This document shows positions 1 to 8,160 of a stretch of DNA of 64,000 bases, piece by piece (positions within the stretch are counted from its first letter, which is position 1; each line of letters starts with the position of its first letter). Source of the stretch: a virus; IMG/VR virus record IMGVR_UViG_3300038463_000730, positions 1-64,000 of that record; one strand, written 5' to 3'. The position numbers and the translations under genes are program-made. A model generated the notes under the pieces. The model did no database searches. It was not told where the DNA came from and saw nothing but the letters and a program-made list of their open reading frames with translations.

Positions 1-321
1 TCATGAGATTCTCGATTCTGGAACGGTCTCACCCTCGAACATGACGTCCGGTCCCATGATCGATTCGGCGATATCTACTGCGTACTGTGGAATCTCCCAA
101 TCTCCCGGCCAACCGCCAACTCCCTCGGGACTGACGAGGTAGAGATCGTACACGCACGACACGGCGAAGTCGAACGCCGAGCCGAACGCACGGTCGTTTC
201 GATTCCGCGCCATCCACCGACGAACCAGCGCCTCGCGCTGGGCTTGGTTCATTGCGTTCCGCTTATAATACACGCGCCGGAACCAACGTGCTCTCGGATT
301 GAATACTCGACGTTGGCTCAC
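1..321 (-). CDS. hypothetical protein, 106 aa
   Basis: Complete minus-strand gene ending in TGA at the window edge. The GTG start is chosen because GGAGG lies 5 nt upstream, whereas the first internal ATG has no such site. The protein is basic and Arg/Asn-rich at the N-terminus and acidic at the C-terminus. I recognise no family. It overlaps the upstream gene by 4 nt, so the two are probably translationally coupled. Confidence 0.7.
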   Translation of the reverse strand: MSQRRVFNPRARWFRRVYYKRNAMNQAQREALVRRWMARNRNDRAFGSAFDFAVSCVYDLYLVSPEGVGGWPGDWEIPQYAVDIAESIMGPDVMFEGETVPESRIS

Positions 322-545
322 AGCATCCTCCGACCATGGAAGTTGTTCGACATTCTCTTCAATGTCAACTTGGCTTGCTCGACCGGAACATTACCTCCGA
401 CGATAAACGAGCAACACGAACATTGCTCCTCGGGAAACTGCGTCGGAGGATCGGCAGCGGGTAACGCAACCCACTTGTGATCGCAATCGTAGGAGCGACG
501 AAGGAGAACAGTCTCTCGCACAAGGTGTCCAACGGTCGGATACAT
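318..545 (-). CDS. small cysteine-rich protein, 75 aa, possible metal binder
   Basis: ATG start with a GGGAGA Shine-Dalgarno (SD) about 10 nt upstream. A CDH segment near residue 20 and a CSCC cluster near residue 43 suggest a small metal-binding fold. The N-terminus (TVGHLV) has a Gly-His, but the protein lacks the C-terminal cysteine of the family A genes further right. Function unknown. Confidence 0.65.
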   Translation of the reverse strand: MYPTVGHLVRETVLLRRSYDCDHKWVALPAADPPTQFPEEQCSCCSFIVGGNVPVEQAKLTLKRMSNNFHGRRML

Positions 546-550
546 GATTT

Positions 551-721
551 TTAGTTCTCCCGCATCGCCGCCTCCTCGGCGAGTGTGCGACCTAGTTGTT
601 TTTCGTAGGCTTCGAGTTTGTCCAGCATGATCCGTTCATCGATATGTAACGATGTAGCTTTACGAAGAGCTTGGAGATGCTCGTGCAACTCCCGCAACTC
701 GGCAGGACTTAGCCGGTGCAT
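551..721 (-). CDS. small charged helical protein, 56 aa
   Basis: Short gene read directly from the minus strand: it begins MHRLSPAEL and ends AAMREN, then TAA. The composition (Leu, Glu, Lys, Ala) suggests two amphipathic helices, possibly a short coiled coil. Its ATG shares one base with the TAA of the upstream gene (TAATG), a coupling geometry common in this operon. No recognised family. Confidence 0.6.
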   Translation of the reverse strand: MHRLSPAELRELHEHLQALRKATSLHIDERIMLDKLEAYEKQLGRTLAEEAAMREN

Positions 722-999
722 TATTTCCTCTTGAACTCACCACGTGAGAAGCGTTGCCGGGCTTGCTCGATTGCTCGGGCCTCGACCTTTTTCATCTCTT
801 CGCGCCATGCCGTATCACCAGCTAACGCGCCATCCGCCGCGTAGATTGCGTTGATCTGGTCTTTACGAATCGAACTCATATCGACTGTCTCGTCGATATC
901 TGTTCCACGAACCCGGGCCGTAACGTAACCACGCCCGCTCATCTTGACGTCGAGCTGTTTGGTAAACGAAAGGCGGTTCTTATCGCGGTTCTTACTCAT
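721..999 (-). CDS. hypothetical protein, 92 aa, basic
   Basis: Starts MSKNRDKNRL and overlaps the upstream 40-aa membrane peptide gene by 4 nt (ATGA). The C-terminal half is a charged helix rich in Glu, Arg and Ala. No recognised domain. Position in the operon and clean codon use support a real gene. Confidence 0.65.
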   Translation of the reverse strand: MSKNRDKNRLSFTKQLDVKMSGRGYVTARVRGTDIDETVDMSSIRKDQINAIYAADGALAGDTAWREEMKKVEARAIEQARQRFSRGEFKRK

Positions 1000-1118
1000 G
1001 GATACTGATACTCAGGTTTGCTGATGTCCAAGTCGTATCGCCAAGCAATGTAAAAGCAGACTGCCATGACTAAAAGGGCCAGAACGAACCCGTTAACCGA
1101 TGCCTCTTTCCTAGCCAT
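996..1118 (-). CDS. single-span membrane peptide, 40 aa
   Basis: The ATG at 1118 is preceded by GAGGA at normal spacing. Residues 9-25 form a hydrophobic segment (FVLALLVMAVCFYIAW) flanked by a basic N-terminus, so an N-in single transmembrane helix is likely. Overlaps the next gene by 4 nt. Function unknown. Confidence 0.6.
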   Translation of the reverse strand: MARKEASVNGFVLALLVMAVCFYIAWRYDLDISKPEYQYP

Positions 1119-1158
1119 GGCAATCCTCACACGTCTACTACTCTCGTGGCGACTCGAT

Positions 1159-1689
1159 TCAGGCGTTCTTGCTGGCCTTGAACTCCGCCACCGCCTCGTC
1201 GTGACGAGGTAGCATCTCCGGGGCCGCTCCGTCCACCACGAGGATCGAACCGCCATAACTCCACACGGAACGCAGCACCTTCAGGAGCGCCTTCTTCTGC
1301 GCCACCGGAATGTACGTGCAGCCCTCGGCCTTCACGAAGTCGCGCTCGATGTTGGCCTCGGTGGCAAGCTTGAGAAAGCCCCCGGCGAACGGCGCTTCGA
1401 GACGGAGCACCTGGGCTCCGTTGCGCTCCACGGTGTCGAGCGTGAGGATCTTCCGCTCGGCCTTCTTCATCGTCTTCTCGACCGCCGCCTGCTCCTTCTT
1501 CGTGCCTCCCGTCGCCGCGACAGCCACCTTCGTCTCGCCGAGGAGCTGCGCGAGCAACCCCGTCACGATGGCCCGGCTGGCACCGGTACCGGCCGGAGCT
1601 GCCACGGTCGCGGGCGCCTCGACCGGCTTCGCCGCCACCTTCTGCTTCTTGTTGCTCGTCTTCTTCGCGTTCGTCTTCGTCGTGTTCAT
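1159..1689 (-). CDS. hypothetical protein with Lys/Ala-rich N-terminus, 176 aa
   Basis: The start at 1689 (MNTTKT) has GGAAGGG about 11 nt upstream. In-frame ATGs at 1815-1818 and a TTG at 1857 could extend the N-terminus. Residues 1-40 are low-complexity Lys, Ala, Thr and Pro, resembling the N-terminus of the gene at 21247-21696. The rest looks globular, with a conserved-looking segment ending in EMLPRHDEAV. No recognised family; the start is uncertain. Confidence 0.65.
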   Translation of the reverse strand: MNTTKTNAKKTSNKKQKVAAKPVEAPATVAAPAGTGASRAIVTGLLAQLLGETKVAVAATGGTKKEQAAVEKTMKKAERKILTLDTVERNGAQVLRLEAPFAGGFLKLATEANIERDFVKAEGCTYIPVAQKKALLKVLRSVWSYGGSILVVDGAAPEMLPRHDEAVAEFKASKNA

Positions 1690-1853
1690 GTTGTCCGCAA
1701 TCCCTTCCATGTTCCTGATCTCGACTGGCTGCCTGATTGCTTCCAGCCGATTTCCTGAGCTGCGCTCCAGCATCTCACCGATCGATGCACTGAGACGCCC
1801 GCTACCTTCGTTCATCATGTTCGTGTGCTTTCTATTTAGGCTCCGGCACCTTC

Positions 1854-2036
1854 TCAATGAAGTAACCGAGGCATTGGTTGTGGGTAATCTCGTGATCCAA
1901 CATCAGTACACATGTATTGCCAGCGCTCACCATACTCGCTGTTGTAACAAGCAACGTCACCGTATTTGGCTTTGAGCTGTTCCCATGCCGCATTCCATTC
2001 TGGACTGTCCCGAACGATGATTGTGAAGTTGGTCAT
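1854..2036 (-). CDS. hypothetical protein, 60 aa
   Basis: Begins MTNFTIIVRDSPEWNAAWEQL and has alternating strands and a helix typical of small soluble phage proteins. Only a weak GGTGA site precedes it. Contains Cys30 and Cys43 but no clear metal motif. Function unknown. Confidence 0.6.
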   Translation of the reverse strand: MTNFTIIVRDSPEWNAAWEQLKAKYGDVACYNSEYGERWQYMCTDVGSRDYPQPMPRLLH

Positions 2037-2050
2037 GTTCTATCACCCAG

Positions 2051-2566
2051 TTAGAGCAGACTAGAACTTAACAATCTCACAATTCCACTATCCTCTTTGG
2101 AGGATGGGTATACGATGACGACGTTCATCAGATGCGATTTCCCGTCTTTAAGAACAGAGAAGAGTGCTTTAGCGTCGGTCTTTTTGATATAACCGTTTAG
2201 CTCTCCTTCTCCGGCACACATTCCATATTTGAATTCGTCTGCGTCACACAAGCGAATTGAGTAGTAGGCAGCTTTGCCCTCACTAAACTCGTAGTTGTAA
2301 TAGTCTGACAACTTACCAACCATTACGAAACTAGATTTCTCGGTTGGCATAGTTGCTTTGTAAACACTTACTGGCGAAGTGTTATACGTTTTGGGTACCG
2401 GATCGGGCTCCGGCACGGGATCCGCTACGGAAACTGCTGCAACGGTGCCATGATCGGCTTTGATGCTCGCTTCCGTCTTAGCATTCCCAATCACGATTCC
2501 AATTAGGATCACAAGTGGAATGATGTAGAACAAGTGCTTCGGATTTACCTTCGTGTCATTCGTCAT
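2051..2566 (-). CDS. membrane-anchored or secreted protein, 171 aa
   Basis: Residues 12-28 (LFYIIPLVILIGIVIGN) form a strong hydrophobic segment after a lysine-containing N-terminus: a signal anchor or uncleaved signal peptide. A Pro/Asp linker at about residues 50-62 leads to a globular part with CDADEFKYGMC (two cysteines, possible disulfide), consistent with a periplasmic location. No family recognised. Confidence 0.7.
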   Translation of the reverse strand: MTNDTKVNPKHLFYIIPLVILIGIVIGNAKTEASIKADHGTVAAVSVADPVPEPDPVPKTYNTSPVSVYKATMPTEKSSFVMVGKLSDYYNYEFSEGKAAYYSIRLCDADEFKYGMCAGEGELNGYIKKTDAKALFSVLKDGKSHLMNVVIVYPSSKEDSGIVRLLSSSLL

Positions 2567-2570
2567 TACA

Positions 2571-3425
2571 TCACCATTGTGTTGTCGGGCCTGTAAATGG
2601 ACCGAGCTTCATCGCTTCGCGTGCCCAAGCGCAGTTGGCGTTGTGATAACCGATCCATGAATCGGTCTCACTATTCGGCAGCATCCGCATGTATTGCATT
2701 TGACGCCGAATCTTCTGAATCTTGCGAGCTTGTGTACCGATGATCTCGGCCATGTGCCCGACCATTCCGATTCTCGAATCGATCCGAAGGATGTTGTTCC
2801 GATCCTGCTCGCATTCCTTCTGAACCTTCCGAACATCATCGTAGGTTCGAGGGTCTTCCAACCGCTGCGACCAACGTGAATACGGAGGATGCGCCCGCTT
2901 CATCATGGCAAGCTCGTGCTCACCTGAACGATACTCGTTCCAGAACTCCGGAAGCCGATCGTAAGAACGATTCAACTCGCGCTCCGCTTCCCACAGCGGA
3001 ACGTGCCAGAACTCCGGCGCCATGTACCACTCGAACTTGCTCTCCGGACTCGGCGAACGACCGGTCTGTTCGATCGCTTCAACCAAGTCGATTCCGATCT
3101 TGATCTCCCGGGCCTCACCGATATGCTTCGGTTTGTATGGTTCGTTACTGATCGATACCCCGCACCACAAACCAGGGAACCAATCGTTCGTTACTTTGGC
3201 AGGCAGCGTCGCAACACAGCTCAAGTAGTGCGGATGAAACGGCGCCTGGGCCAAGCGGACCAGGAAGATACCCGTTTCACTGGTCCGCTCTTCCCACCAC
3301 GCCGCGCACTCGTATGAGTCGTTACGGTAAACGTGCGGTTGATTGACTCGCACGGCACCGATCACTGTTCCGACCACGACACTAGAATAGGATTCGGGAC
3401 GTAGCTCGGTAGGAATGTGGATCAT
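2571..3425 (-). CDS. hypothetical protein, 284 aa
   Basis: Longest gene of the first 5 kb. The N-terminal half is beta-rich with many Trp and Cys residues (CAAWWEERT). Residues about 130-250 are charged and helical, with repeated Glu/Arg. There is no signal peptide or membrane span. The stop is 4 nt upstream of the next start. I recognise no domain. Confidence 0.7.
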   Translation of the reverse strand: MIHIPTELRPESYSSVVVGTVIGAVRVNQPHVYRNDSYECAAWWEERTSETGIFLVRLAQAPFHPHYLSCVATLPAKVTNDWFPGLWCGVSISNEPYKPKHIGEAREIKIGIDLVEAIEQTGRSPSPESKFEWYMAPEFWHVPLWEAERELNRSYDRLPEFWNEYRSGEHELAMMKRAHPPYSRWSQRLEDPRTYDDVRKVQKECEQDRNNILRIDSRIGMVGHMAEIIGTQARKIQKIRRQMQYMRMLPNSETDSWIGYHNANCAWAREAMKLGPFTGPTTQW

Positions 3426-3437
3426 GTTGAACTCCGT

Positions 3438-3728
3438 TTATGCCTTCCATTGGCCGTAGCCATTAACGCTTCCGAGTTGATAGAAACCGGTGAACCAAAC
3501 TTGGCCCTGCCGTGGATCATCGTCGCTGCACTTCCAGCAAACGCTAATCTTATCGGCATCGGGAAACTCATCTACACTAGCGTGTGCTGCCTTGATCGCA
3601 TCCTCTTGCGTCGTGAAGGAACGCTCGTTGTTTCCGTCGATGTAGACCAGCCATTCGCCGGGGTATTCCACACACGGCTTCGTGCGATGCACCGTTCCGA
3701 GGTCAGCGTAGCGGGGAAGCGTGGTCAT
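3438..3728 (-). CDS. hypothetical protein, 96 aa
   Basis: The ATG at 3728 overlaps the stop of the upstream 58-aa gene (ATGA). The protein contains SVCWKCSDDD, a CxxC pair near residue 66, and a TTQEDAIKAAHAS helix, typical of small phage proteins that pair a beta strand with a helix. Function unknown. Confidence 0.7.
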   Translation of the reverse strand: MTTLPRYADLGTVHRTKPCVEYPGEWLVYIDGNNERSFTTQEDAIKAAHASVDEFPDADKISVCWKCSDDDPRQGQVWFTGFYQLGSVNGYGQWKA

Positions 3729-3901
3729 GTTCCGTCTTCCCGGACTCCGTCTTCCCGGACTCCGTCTTCCCGGACTCCGTCTTCCACATCAATCGGTCCC
3801 CAGATCTGGTATTCGCAACCGATGCTTCCGGTATATTGAATGTCCAGTTCTTTGCATGCCGTGGGTTCATCGACATTGTTGGTCCAAGTATGCAACAACA
3901 T
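3725..3901 (-). CDS. small protein with C-terminal GVRED repeats, 58 aa
   Basis: Read from the minus strand: MLLHTWTNNVDEPT, then a core with Cys-containing beta strands, then three tandem copies of EDGVR before TGA. The repeats come from a perfect 15-bp DNA repeat. The gene overlaps the XRE gene by 35 nt and the following gene by 4 nt. The start is tentative (no strong SD), but the core and tail are well supported. Confidence 0.5.
   Translation of the reverse strand: MLLHTWTNNVDEPTACKELDIQYTGSIGCEYQIWGPIDVEDGVREDGVREDGVREDGT
3731..3786. repeat. 15-bp tandem repeat, three perfect copies plus a partial
   Basis: The unit TCCGTCTTCCCGGAC occurs at 3731-3745, 3746-3760 and 3761-3775, then a partial copy. 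On the minus strand it encodes the EDGVR repeats and carries GGGAAG/GGAG motifs just before the next start codon, so copy number could alter both the protein tail and the spacing to the next gene. Confidence 0.9.
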
Positions 3902-4103
3902 TGTTATTTACCGCATTGAGTGGAAGACCGTTCTTCATCAGCTCTTCCAATACATCGAGCTTCGCTTGTTGCGGTTTGCCTCGACCGTTCTCCCAGCGAT
4001 TGATCGTGACATAGTCAACGCCAATCAAGCTAGCGAGCGCCTTCTGTGTTATCGCATTCTTGCGTCGGAACTCGCGTAGCTTCCGAGGAAAGGCCTGATC
4101 CAT
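3867..4103 (-). CDS. XRE/Cro-type helix-turn-helix regulator, 78 aa
   Basis: Residues 5-55 match the HTH_3 (Cro/CI, XRE) pattern: REFRRKNAITQKALASLIGV followed by a recognition-helix segment ending INRWENGRGKP. The start at 4103 (MDQAF) is chosen because its ATG overlaps the upstream stop as TAATG. No ligand or protease domain follows, so it is a minimal DNA-binding regulator; its operator is not evident. Confidence 0.85.
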   Translation of the reverse strand: MDQAFPRKLREFRRKNAITQKALASLIGVDYVTINRWENGRGKPQQAKLDVLEELMKNGLPLNAVNNNVVAYLDQQCR

Positions 4104-4432
4104 TACCGCACCGTATACATCCGGACTCGGCCAGTATCGGAGTCTTCCCAAACGAGACCAAGTTCGAGAAGTTTCGCCACCGTGACTTCCATGATGTCGA
4201 GTGCCATCAAGGGTGGAACCGAATCACTCATCTCCGAAGCATAGGCAATCGGGCGAGCGATCCTGACCATCGTATGGATTCCGGGACGAACCAATGCGAT
4301 TTTCTCACCGATAGATGTAGTATTGGATGTGTCGATGATCGTTCCCATACTGTACGGGCCATCATCGAGCACTCCGAACATCCGAACCGGAACGCCGCGT
4401 TTGATCTCCTCAGCCTTGATTGCTCGCCACAT
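4103..4432 (-). CDS. hypothetical protein, 109 aa
   Basis: The ATG at 4432 follows AAAGGAA by about 7 nt and overlaps the upstream TGA; a GTG 3 nt earlier is possible. Small alpha/beta protein (MWRAIKAEEIKRG... GTIID...) with no recognised motif. Lies between the DUF7007-like gene and the XRE regulator. Confidence 0.65.
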   Translation of the reverse strand: MWRAIKAEEIKRGVPVRMFGVLDDGPYSMGTIIDTSNTTSIGEKIALVRPGIHTMVRIARPIAYASEMSDSVPPLMALDIMEVTVAKLLELGLVWEDSDTGRVRMYTVR

Positions 4433-5112
4433 CACGTATTCCTTTCGACCAGCTCCAACGCTTCTCCACCTGGAGCGTTATGGTTACGTGAAGGTTCAGA
4501 AACAACCTTCCGACTCACAAGTTCGGCATGTTCTCCGACCTTGATTACGAAACTGAATTCACCTCTGGTATCGTACTCGGCTTTCGGCACGAGAAAGATT
4601 CGTTCAGATGAGCGTTCGTAGTGACCACGTTCGTCACGTCCACCTTTGACCGCCGTACATTCCACCATTCCGGGGTGCATGGATGAGGTACTGGCGGCAA
4701 TGACGAGCATATCATTCAGGTGCTCGGAACGAAACTTGGCTTCGCGTTTCTTGAACGACTCGGCCAGCGGAATCTCGTAGTCCGGCTCCGGGTTTCGGCC
4801 GGTCCCGTCCTCACCTAGCATCCGCCGCCATGCTTCGTACAGATTCGGGTACCAAGTCTTGGCCGAACGATGCGCACGCTCGATTGCCTTGGCATCGAAG
4901 TGCTGTTGGAACACCAAGACAACCTTGGCATACTCACAGTCTTCTTCGTAATGTCGGTCTTCGTTATGGAAGCACGGAGCCTTGTTGAAAAGCTCACGAT
5001 TGCGACAAACCGACAAAACAAAACCGCCATGACTGGCCGTTGAGTATGACATGATACCACGCGCAATCTTTGTAGACTGTTGTGCTGGTCCCCATTTTGT
5101 TCTGGTTGACAT
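4432..5112 (-). CDS. DUF7007-like protein, 226 aa
   Basis: The N-terminal region reads WGPAQQSTKIARGIMSYSTA, then SHGGFVLS, then YEEDCEYAKVVLVF. This order (W..AQ, A.GI, STASHGG, EEDCE) is what I recall of the DUF7007 family found in phages and plasmids; no function is known. The C-terminal half, after about residue 115, looks like a separate beta-rich segment. Good SD (AAGGAA). Recognition is from memory. Confidence 0.7.
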   Translation of the reverse strand: MSTRTKWGPAQQSTKIARGIMSYSTASHGGFVLSVCRNRELFNKAPCFHNEDRHYEEDCEYAKVVLVFQQHFDAKAIERAHRSAKTWYPNLYEAWRRMLGEDGTGRNPEPDYEIPLAESFKKREAKFRSEHLNDMLVIAASTSSMHPGMVECTAVKGGRDERGHYERSSERIFLVPKAEYDTRGEFSFVIKVGEHAELVSRKVVSEPSRNHNAPGGEALELVERNT

Positions 5113-5130
5113 CGCAGTTTCCTTTCCACT

Positions 5131-5139
5131 GATATATAG
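5131..5139 (+). promoter_or_regulatory. GATATATAG motif upstream of HNH gene
   Basis: GATATATAG lies 9 nt before the GTG of the first HNH gene. The identical nonamer lies 6 nt before the start of another plus-strand HNH gene (16172-16180). Neither gene has an SD, so this may be a -10-like element driving near-leaderless transcripts. Confidence 0.4.
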
Positions 5140-5148
5140 TACCAGTAT

Positions 5149-5979
5149 GTGCCAAGAAGTAACAAAGCTGTAGTTAAAAAGAGCCTCGCCGGAAAACGTT
5201 TTGGAAAGCTAACCGTTGTCGCACCGATATTTCTAACCAAACGTAACCATTACGGATGGGAATGCAAGTGCGATTGCGGCGCTACCGTCTTGGCGTCAGC
5301 CTACGAACTGCGCTGCGGTAGCACAATCAGTTGCGGTTGCGCAAGACGAAAGCCAAAACCACCTCGAAAACCGCGAGTACTCAAAACCGATCCACCAATC
5401 AAACAACCAGATTCCTTTTGGGAAAAAGTTGATAAGACGGATGGATGTTGGCTTTGGGTCGCCGGAAAAGATTCGGGAGGATACGGTATATACCGTAAAC
5501 GTCCAGCTCATCGAGTTTCTTACGTTTTAGCGTATGGCAGCATCCCAGATGGACATATCATCTGTCACACGTGCGATCATCGTGGTTGCGTTAGACCGGA
5601 GCATCTATATGCCGGGACCGATGCTGACAATGCGCGCGACCGAAACATGTGTGGTAAGGGTGCGAGAAACTTCAGCGGTCCAGTAAAGAAAACTACACCG
5701 CTAGAGAAGTTTTGGGCGCGAGTAAATAAGAACCCTGATGGTTGCTGGGAATGGACAGCATCACTAAGTTCCAACGGTTACGGTCGTTTTAGTCCGACCT
5801 CTTGCTACCGTGATCGTGTTTTAGCTCACCGCTTCAGTTACGCACAATTCGTCGGAGCAATTCCAGACGGAATGATAATCTGCCATCACTGTGACAACAG
5901 AAAGTGCGTGCGACCAGATCACTTATTCGTTGGAACGAACGCTGACAATGCAAAAGATCGTATACTCAAAGGGCGATGA
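5149..5979 (+). CDS. HNH endonuclease with tandem HNH domains, 276 aa
   Basis: Residues 15-65 form a GKRFGKLTVV / CKCDCG... CGC zinc-binding module of the kind seen in phage HNH proteins. Two HNH_3-type domains follow: one with GYGIYR, HRVSY, then ICHTCDHRGCVRPEHLY and GTDADNARDR, and a second with HRFSY, ICHHCDNRKCVRPDHLF and GTNADNAKDR. This duplicated nuclease lies on the plus strand inside a minus-strand operon, the arrangement expected of a free-standing homing endonuclease. GTG start; its end abuts the stop of the convergent neighbour. Confidence 0.88.
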   Translation: MPRSNKAVVKKSLAGKRFGKLTVVAPIFLTKRNHYGWECKCDCGATVLASAYELRCGSTISCGCARRKPKPPRKPRVLKTDPPIKQPDSFWEKVDKTDGCWLWVAGKDSGGYGIYRKRPAHRVSYVLAYGSIPDGHIICHTCDHRGCVRPEHLYAGTDADNARDRNMCGKGARNFSGPVKKTTPLEKFWARVNKNPDGCWEWTASLSSNGYGRFSPTSCYRDRVLAHRFSYAQFVGAIPDGMIICHHCDNRKCVRPDHLFVGTNADNAKDRILKGR

Positions 5980-6495
5980 TCAATTTCCCTTCAGCAAGTT
6001 GTGTTGACGAATGAACTTGCACGCAATCATGGCGCTGGTCCGGGCTTCTTCCGTTCCAGTATTGTGATGAAGCGCACGGTCCAGCAGGCTATTAACCTTA
6101 CCCATGGCTGCCGCATCGAATCGATGTGCGGCCGGAGAAGGACAGGCAGGTTGTGACGGGGCCTTCGGGGGCTTGGGCGTAGACTTGGGCTCGGCCTCGG
6201 GCTCGGCCTCGGGCTCGGCCTCGGGCTCGACCTCATGTTCGGGCTTTGCTTTCGGCTTTGGAGCACCGGGAGGGGTTTGGTTTCTTGCATGTGCCTTGGC
6301 TCGTTCACCGGGCGGACGACCACGCAACCGAACAAAGAGTTTCGGGTTACGTTCGGCATATCGATCGACTTCGTCGATTGACGGAAGCTGACGCCCCCAC
6401 CATTCTTTACGAATACGATTGACAGCTCGTTCGTCGGAACGGAAACCAAGTCGTTGCAGACACCACTTAAGGCGAACATTGAGTCCTGACGCCAT
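5980..6495 (-). CDS. DUF2786-like protein with Glu/Ala/Pro linker, 171 aa
   Basis: The N-terminal 60 residues are basic and helical. Residues about 75-115 are a Pro/Glu/Ala linker with EAEP repeats encoded by a 12-bp DNA repeat. The C-terminus (KVNSLLDRALHHNTGTEEAR then IACKFIRQHNLL) resembles a DUF2786 helical hairpin. ATG at 6495 with GGGAGGTG upstream. A second DUF2786-like gene lies at 15789-16145. Confidence 0.7.
   Translation of the reverse strand: MASGLNVRLKWCLQRLGFRSDERAVNRIRKEWWGRQLPSIDEVDRYAERNPKLFVRLRGRPPGERAKAHARNQTPPGAPKPKAKPEHEVEPEAEPEAEPEAEPKSTPKPPKAPSQPACPSPAAHRFDAAAMGKVNSLLDRALHHNTGTEEARTSAMIACKFIRQHNLLKGN
6187..6234. repeat. 12-bp tandem repeat, three perfect copies plus one variant
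   Basis: GGGCTCGGCCTC at 6187-6198, 6199-6210 and 6211-6222, then a copy with one change. It is translated on the minus strand as an EAEP repeat linker, so copy-number change keeps the frame. Confidence 0.9.
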
Positions 6496-6524
6496 AGTTC
6501 ACCTCCCATCTCGGCATCCCATGT

Positions 6525-6770
6525 TCAGCTCGGCCCAGCGCTATCTACGGCTCGCATGGCGTAGACAATTACATATGCGAGATACTTCGCATCGTTCTCT
6601 TGTCCGAGCTTGCGATTGATCTCGGTGATGTTCGGTTCAATAACCTCTTTGGCAATCAGCTCGGCCCACTTGGCTTCGCCTGATTCCCAGTTCTGAACAA
6701 CGATGCGCTTGCACTGGGCAATCATATCGTCGGTCATGAAGTCGCCAATCGCTACTGTCTTGTTTGACAT
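6525..6770 (-). CDS. hypothetical protein, 81 aa
   Basis: All-helical, acidic small protein beginning MSNKTVAIGDFMTDDMI, without recognised motifs. Three bases separate it from the upstream gene. Clean codon use supports it. Confidence 0.65.
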   Translation of the reverse strand: MSNKTVAIGDFMTDDMIAQCKRIVVQNWESGEAKWAELIAKEVIEPNITEINRKLGQENDAKYLAYVIVYAMRAVDSAGPS

Positions 6771-6773
6771 GGT

Positions 6774-7163
6774 TTACTCCGGCAGCTTCTTGAAGCCAAC
6801 GCTATCGACCAGCCACAACACACCGGAGGCTCCGCCCATGATCTCGACAATGTCTCCCATACTCATGCTGGTATGAGTATCGAGCCTACGGATCATCATG
6901 TTGGCCTGGCCTTGCGGGCTCCACATCTCGCCTTGCATGGCGTGAAAAACGTCCTCGGGATGGTCCAGGTTGATCGTGCCGATCAAAACGTAGTTCTGAG
7001 TGAGCGTCGAACGGGTCGGAAGCAAGTTACGCTTGACCAACCAATCATGGCCCATCATGGCATCGGCAGCGAACGATCCTTTCCAGTAGTAGACCTTGGT
7101 TGTCCCGGCTCCGTAGACCGGGTTGCCTGTTACGATGGCGGCATCGGCGAGTGTCGTGTACAT
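6774..7163 (-). CDS. hypothetical protein, 129 aa
   Basis: Strong SD (GAAGGAG) 6 nt before ATG. Beta-rich with several Met and Gly residues (KVYYWKGSF, QANMMIRRLD). No recognised domain. It follows a structured RNA element on the same strand. Confidence 0.7.
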   Translation of the reverse strand: MYTTLADAAIVTGNPVYGAGTTKVYYWKGSFAADAMMGHDWLVKRNLLPTRSTLTQNYVLIGTINLDHPEDVFHAMQGEMWSPQGQANMMIRRLDTHTSMSMGDIVEIMGGASGVLWLVDSVGFKKLPE

Positions 7164-7209
7164 GATTATCTCCTTCGCTTAGGCTTCCAGCCAGGCCGGA
7201 GGCCGCTGA

Positions 7210-7318
7210 AAGATGCCACCTAGCCACGGGCTCGGTTCCCGGCTAACCACTACACCACGGTGCCGTTAGCTGAGCATTCGTGGTAGTGTATTTACCGTTT
7301 TAGGCTAGGTGACATCTT
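7210..7318 (-). ncRNA. structured, tRNA-like RNA element
   Basis: 7210-7225 and 7303-7318 are complementary over 16 bp with one G-U, closing a 77-nt interior. On the minus strand the 3' side carries a CGGG/CCCG hairpin with a 7-nt loop next to the closing stem, like a T-arm on an acceptor, but the loop lacks TTCGA. A segment resembling a tRNA D-arm (GTGGTGTAGTGGTTAGC) precedes it. No anticodon arm can be drawn. Confidence 0.5.
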
Positions 7319-7330
7319 GCAACGAACGTT

Positions 7331-7792
7331 CTATTCCGGGTTCAATGCGTGAACCTTCCAGAACTCCGTGCAGCGGGCCAACTCTGAGCCGCCAGCCTTG
7401 ATCACATCCGGGTCGCCCGGCTCACGAGGGCTCGCAATCAATCCCCCGTATGCCGTGTAGAGAATGATTCCGCCTGGCCCGTCGGGTCCGGTAGGGCCAC
7501 TTTGTGGCCCCGCGATAACTACCATCTTCCGGACCATACGCGGGGCACGCCGAACCATTCTCGACACCCACGTCCGGGTGCCACGTCGCTCGTAGTAGAC
7601 CTCCGACTCCAGCACGGGCTCATCTCCCATTGTCGGACCATGCAACGCACTCGGAAGACTCGCCAAGTTCTCCGGGATGTCGATGACTTCCGCAAAGAAG
7701 CTGGTTCGTTCTCGGAAGGTTGACCGGATCAACTCCAAGTGACCGAGCGTCAGATTGTGATCGGTGTGACTCTCGCTAGTAATACGAAACAT
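7331..7792 (-). CDS. conserved phage hypothetical protein, 153 aa
   Basis: The pattern LALHGP / MGDEPV, then YYERRGTRTWVSR, then a Gly/Pro-rich VIAGPQSGPTGPDGP and ILYTAYGG with PREPGDP resembles a hypothetical family I recall from phage and plasmid genomes, of unknown function. Beta-rich, no signal peptide. The stop lies just before the structured RNA element. Confidence 0.65.
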   Translation of the reverse strand: MFRITSESHTDHNLTLGHLELIRSTFRERTSFFAEVIDIPENLASLPSALHGPTMGDEPVLESEVYYERRGTRTWVSRMVRRAPRMVRKMVVIAGPQSGPTGPDGPGGIILYTAYGGLIASPREPGDPDVIKAGGSELARCTEFWKVHALNPE

Positions 7793-7827
7793 TGTCTCGG
7801 CCCTCCGGGCTCCCCGCCCTTCAATGT

Positions 7828-8160
7828 CTATTCGTCTTCGCCGGTTGTCTCGAACCCGTCGTCACCGGCTGGATCATTACCAGCGGGACCGTCTTCTTCC
7901 TCCTCTTCCTCGTCTCGGTCCACCTCCCCATCCGACAGGACATCGAGCGGCTCGAACCCAACCAGCTTCCGCAGCTTGTTGTTCGATTCGACCGATACCG
8001 TGCCGCAATTCTGGCAACCTTCGGTCTCGAAGTCGTTGGCAACATCCGAGAGGATCGTTGGCAACTCGGTTGCCATGATGTTGGCGAGCGTGTTCCTGAG
8101 TAACTCGGGGTCCGTGATGGTCCGGGCTAGCGCGTCCTCAATCATGTCCTGAAGTTTCAT
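7828..8160 (-). CDS. acidic-tailed protein with CxxC, 110 aa
   Basis: Residues 1-45 are helical; a CQNC pair sits near residue 49. The C-terminal 35 residues are almost entirely Asp, Glu, Gly and Pro, probably disordered and DNA-mimic-like in charge. Overlaps the upstream gene by 4 nt. Function unknown. Confidence 0.65.
   Translation of the reverse strand: MKLQDMIEDALARTITDPELLRNTLANIMATELPTILSDVANDFETEGCQNCGTVSVESNNKLRKLVGFEPLDVLSDGEVDRDEEEEEEDGPAGNDPAGDDGFETTGEDE

Noticed and set aside
6104-6391. Plus-strand frame with Gly/Ser repeats
   Set aside because: It is the antisense shadow of the EAEP repeat in the DUF2786-like gene; no SD and low-complexity composition.
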